Shown one piece after another: positions 60,888-64,000 of a DNA stretch of 64,000 nt. A program made the position numbers and the translations under genes. The notes under the pieces are model-generated. The model did not search any database and was not told the DNA's origin. It saw only the letters and a program-made list of their open reading frames with translations. Each line of letters starts with the position of its first letter. Position 1 is the first letter of the stretch. Source of the stretch: Apus apus (Eukaryota > Chordata > Aves > Apodiformes > Apodidae); contig NC_067312.1 of assembly GCF_020740795.1 (NCBI RefSeq), forward strand, positions 65,988,905-66,052,904. The letters run 5' to 3'.

Positions 60888-63800
60888 AAGCTTGTTCTTA
60901 ATGCTTGCCAGTGGAAAACTACATTTTACAGCAGCATCTTGGGTCAGAACCAGGTTGAAAGAAAAAGGAAACTAAAAGAAAAGAGTGGGCTGCTTTTTAA
61001 GAGAGAACGTCAAAGTTACTTGTGTGCATCTCTGTATAAAACCCTCTCAACTTTTCTGTCCTGTTTCCTCTTATTGTTGACTTGAAGTGGGACTGATTTA
61101 AACTAAATGCTGAAGTAGAATAGTATTGGCTCAGCATGTTTCATCAGCATGTAAAGTTTAATCTACATTACTTACAAGTAGGGGTTATGAACAATTTATC
61201 TTGGCTGTGGGCCATCCAGGAGTGGGGAGCACCTGCTTTTGGAAGCCTTCTCTTAAGCCAAAATGGCATAGCTCATAGTAACTGTAGTCGCATGAATTTT
61301 AACTCAGTTTGGCTTTGCTGGCTGTGACTTTGCTTAAAATTGGGTCTGATCTAGGCTTTCTTAACACTATGTATGGTAGTCCTGGGGTTAGTAGTTTAGA
61401 AGGTTACACTTCAGCATAATTAATGTATCTTCCTATGGAAGTTTGATGGGACATCCTTCATCCTGGTTCTCTTCTGAGATGTATTTTGGGCTGAAAAATG
61501 TGATGCTTGTATTTCTTCTGTTTTATTCTGTGTGTGTGTGTATGTGTTCTTAACTACCTGAATGAAGCGATATATGTATTCTTACAAACTGTATGTTCAT
61601 ATGTCAATCAGAATAGTCTTATACTTTTCAGTTGCTGGCTTAAAAAAAAAAGTGAAGCCTGGATTCTAACCTCTCCCCTGGTTAATCAGTCCAGTTAGTC
61701 ACTGGGTTGTCCTTAATTCAGCCCATCTGTCTTAGCAGTCACTTCATTTTCTTCCTGAAATGTATGATAGGATCACCACACGACTTAAGGATTTCTTTCT
61801 GCTGCCTTTCTTATAATGTAGCAACATCTTCTGTTAATGCCAAATTCCATCTTTATCCTGATCTTACTGACATCTTTGTTCCTTAACACACAGCTTGATA
61901 ATCCATATATATATATATTTATATATATACATATATATAATACTGCAGATGCTCTTTACTGGGCTTCTTGCTTCAGTCACATTGTACATTGTATAAGACA
62001 GTCTGTATTTAAAAAAAAGAAAATATCTGTAATGCCTTGCATCTGTAGTCTTCTGCTCACATTCTGTAATTTTACACATTTTTGTGTGCTTGTGTGTGTT
62101 GCACTCTGGTTGGGTACAACTGAGTGTTTATATGGTAGCATCTAGTACAGCTATTACAGTTAACAATAGAAGTAGTAACCACTGATTCTGTGCTATGCTG
62201 ATACCTGTAAAATATGTTAGAGTATGCAGGAGAGATGTAAATTCAGAACTGTTATGTTGTGCTGCAAAGGTATGTTTTGGAAGTGGCAGGCAGAAAGAAC
62301 TTTGGACAGTGGAGTTCTAATTGAAGTGACTGGATCCAATGAATACCAAGAAAATGCCCTAGTTTTATTTTGCATTTGCATACAAGTATTTACTTTCTTG
62401 AGACCAACTATCTGTGAATTCAGCTAAAAAGACTCAACAGCTATTGTGCTAGCATTCCTCACACTTCTCTTTTTCAAGAGAAAGCCTAACTTTAGATGTA
62501 CAACTTTGTAGGTATGGAATTAAGACCCAATTGTAAAATTGTGCTTCACCCAGTTCTCATTTGTTTCTGAAAAGCATTGAGTTTGCTAAGTTTTTTGCAA
62601 ACTGGGCAGATGTTAACTTCTGAACACACCCATTTGGGTTCTCGAGTAAGTCAATCTTAAAACTCATAGGATCAGAACAGGAGACCCGTTATGGGCAGTG
62701 TTCCCACTCTGCAAGTTTGTCTTGGAGAGACAGGTTCTTTTGTCTGCTTTCTACTCACACTGATAAATCTGCTGATTCTCTGTGCTGTCATCATAGTGCA
62801 CAGGTAATTTTGTGCTTTGATAATAGCAATAATATCCATAGGTAGCATAGCATAAATTATAAAAGCTCTTTAGTAAGAGAAGACTTAAAATCAAATTATT
62901 TCTTAAATAGTTATTTTTCTTCTAGTTCATCTAGCTTTCTTGCATCAACAAATATTGAAGGCTCTTAATCTGGAGGAAAACTTGAAAACAGAAGCGCTTA
63001 TTTAGGATTGTAGGCAAAGACATGTCTGCTGAAACTGTTTCAGTTACAACAAATAGAAAGCATAGTTTCCAGACTGCTGGATGAGCAACAGGTGTAACAT
63101 GTTATGCTGACTGTAGATTGTGTTGCCCAGGCATGAATATCAACACCTTTGTAGACATCTAAGGGAGTAGAGGGGGTAGGGAATAGTCCCTAGAGAGAAA
63201 TGGACACCAACAGCAAAGATGAGGCTGAAGAGCTAAGAAGTTACGGAAGAAGTGGCAATCCTGAGTACCAGGAAGCAATTGAGAAGAGAACACAAGATAG
63301 ATTCTGGCAGCTGTCTTGGGTTGTAGCACGATCTGGAGAGAAGAAAGGTTGGACAGCTTGCTGGAGAAGGCTGTGGTTCCAAAGCTGTATAATTTCATGC
63401 TGTGTTTCTGAGTATGCTGAGCAGTTAAATTGAGGGTTGGTAAATATCTACTGCCTTGTGAAGTGTACTTCTTATTTTAAATACCTTTCTTTCAAAAAAA
63501 AAAAATTATTTATGTTTTGGAGCAGAGTAAAGATGGGATACTGAGTTATTTCTGCTATGCATTACATGGCATTTCAAGTTTCTTTTTGGGATACAAATTG
63601 CTGTCCACTTAGTAAATAAAATGGATTACTTACAGTAACTATGACTAGTCAGACAACCTAAGTCTTTGGCAGAGCTATTCCAGCGGATGTCTAGCAGCTT
63701 TTAAAAATCCTATTAGAAGATTTTATTTGCAGATGGTTCAGAGAGGATAAAAATACCCAGCAAAACAATCAAACCATACCATGCGGTGTATCTTACAGCT

Positions 63801-64000
63801 GCCTCATTTGTCTAGGGCAGCTTAGTCTTAAGATGCAACTATAGCTGGAAATTCTCTCAGCTGTTTGTAAGTAAAAGTAGATCTTCAAATTAGAGTCCAG
63901 AGTTCTTGGAGTGGATTTAGGAATAGGAAGCACTGAGTGTTATGTATTTTATGTAATTTTTGTTATCTAAGTATACCAATATGAGTGTCACGGTCTTGTT
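60888..64000. other. Intronic sequence to the window end
   Basis: T-rich plus strand. Simple repeats: (TG)n near 61529-61544 and (TA)n at 61906-61940. Small A runs lie near 63496. A 77-codon frame at 63200-63433 (charged, 'KDEAEELRSYGRSGNPEYQE') has no splice or domain support. No gene can be assigned. Confidence 0.4.

Overview
The window looks like nuclear DNA of a bird, probably a neoavian with many CR1 elements. At least 14 CR1 LINE fragments are present, with the typical 3' ends built on GATTCTATGATTCT-like repeats (or the reverse complement). There are also two solo LTRs of an avian ERVL-like family. Intergenic DNA is AT-rich and there is one sharp CpG island. The gene density, intron structure and absence of operon-like coding rule out a prokaryote. 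The species call is inference; nothing here fixes it.

Layout. 1-48 kb is a repeat-strewn, apparently gene-poor stretch. It holds a minus-strand CR1 with endonuclease sequence (2.56-3.44 kb), an ERVL-like solo LTR carrying a second, nested solo LTR (4.94-6.78 kb) and CR1 pieces at 9.4, 11.5-12.6, 14.0, 16.7, 18.4, 20.7-22.0, 22.5-23.4, 32.0, 38.2 and 45.3 kb. A second copy of the ERVL-like LTR lies at 24.0-25.0 kb. Low-complexity tracts are a GAGAT/GAGGT pentamer array (12.6 kb), a ~250-bp TTTC tract (25.9 kb) and a 43-base A run (46.8 kb). I could assign no host exon with confidence in this part.

48.07-48.66 kb is a CpG-island promoter on the + strand. It has GC boxes, an ETS site, a perfect RFX X-box and a first coding exon that begins MGCCSSAAQ and ends at a consensus splice donor. 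The peptide has the form of an N-myristoylation plus palmitoylation signal. I do not recognise the gene. The rest of the window (48.64-64 kb) is read as its first intron or introns. It contains a C-rich decayed minisatellite next to the promoter, an ancient L2/CR1-clade LINE (about 51.8-52.6 kb), and two more CR1 copies (58.8 and 60.2 kb). One possible second exon lies at 56.68 kb.

How it works together: the only host functional unit I can support is the promoter and first exon. Everything else is transposon history layered on intergenic and intronic sequence. No CRISPR, rRNA, tRNA or bacterial-type genes were seen. All identity statements are from reading by eye; no alignments or database searches were run.
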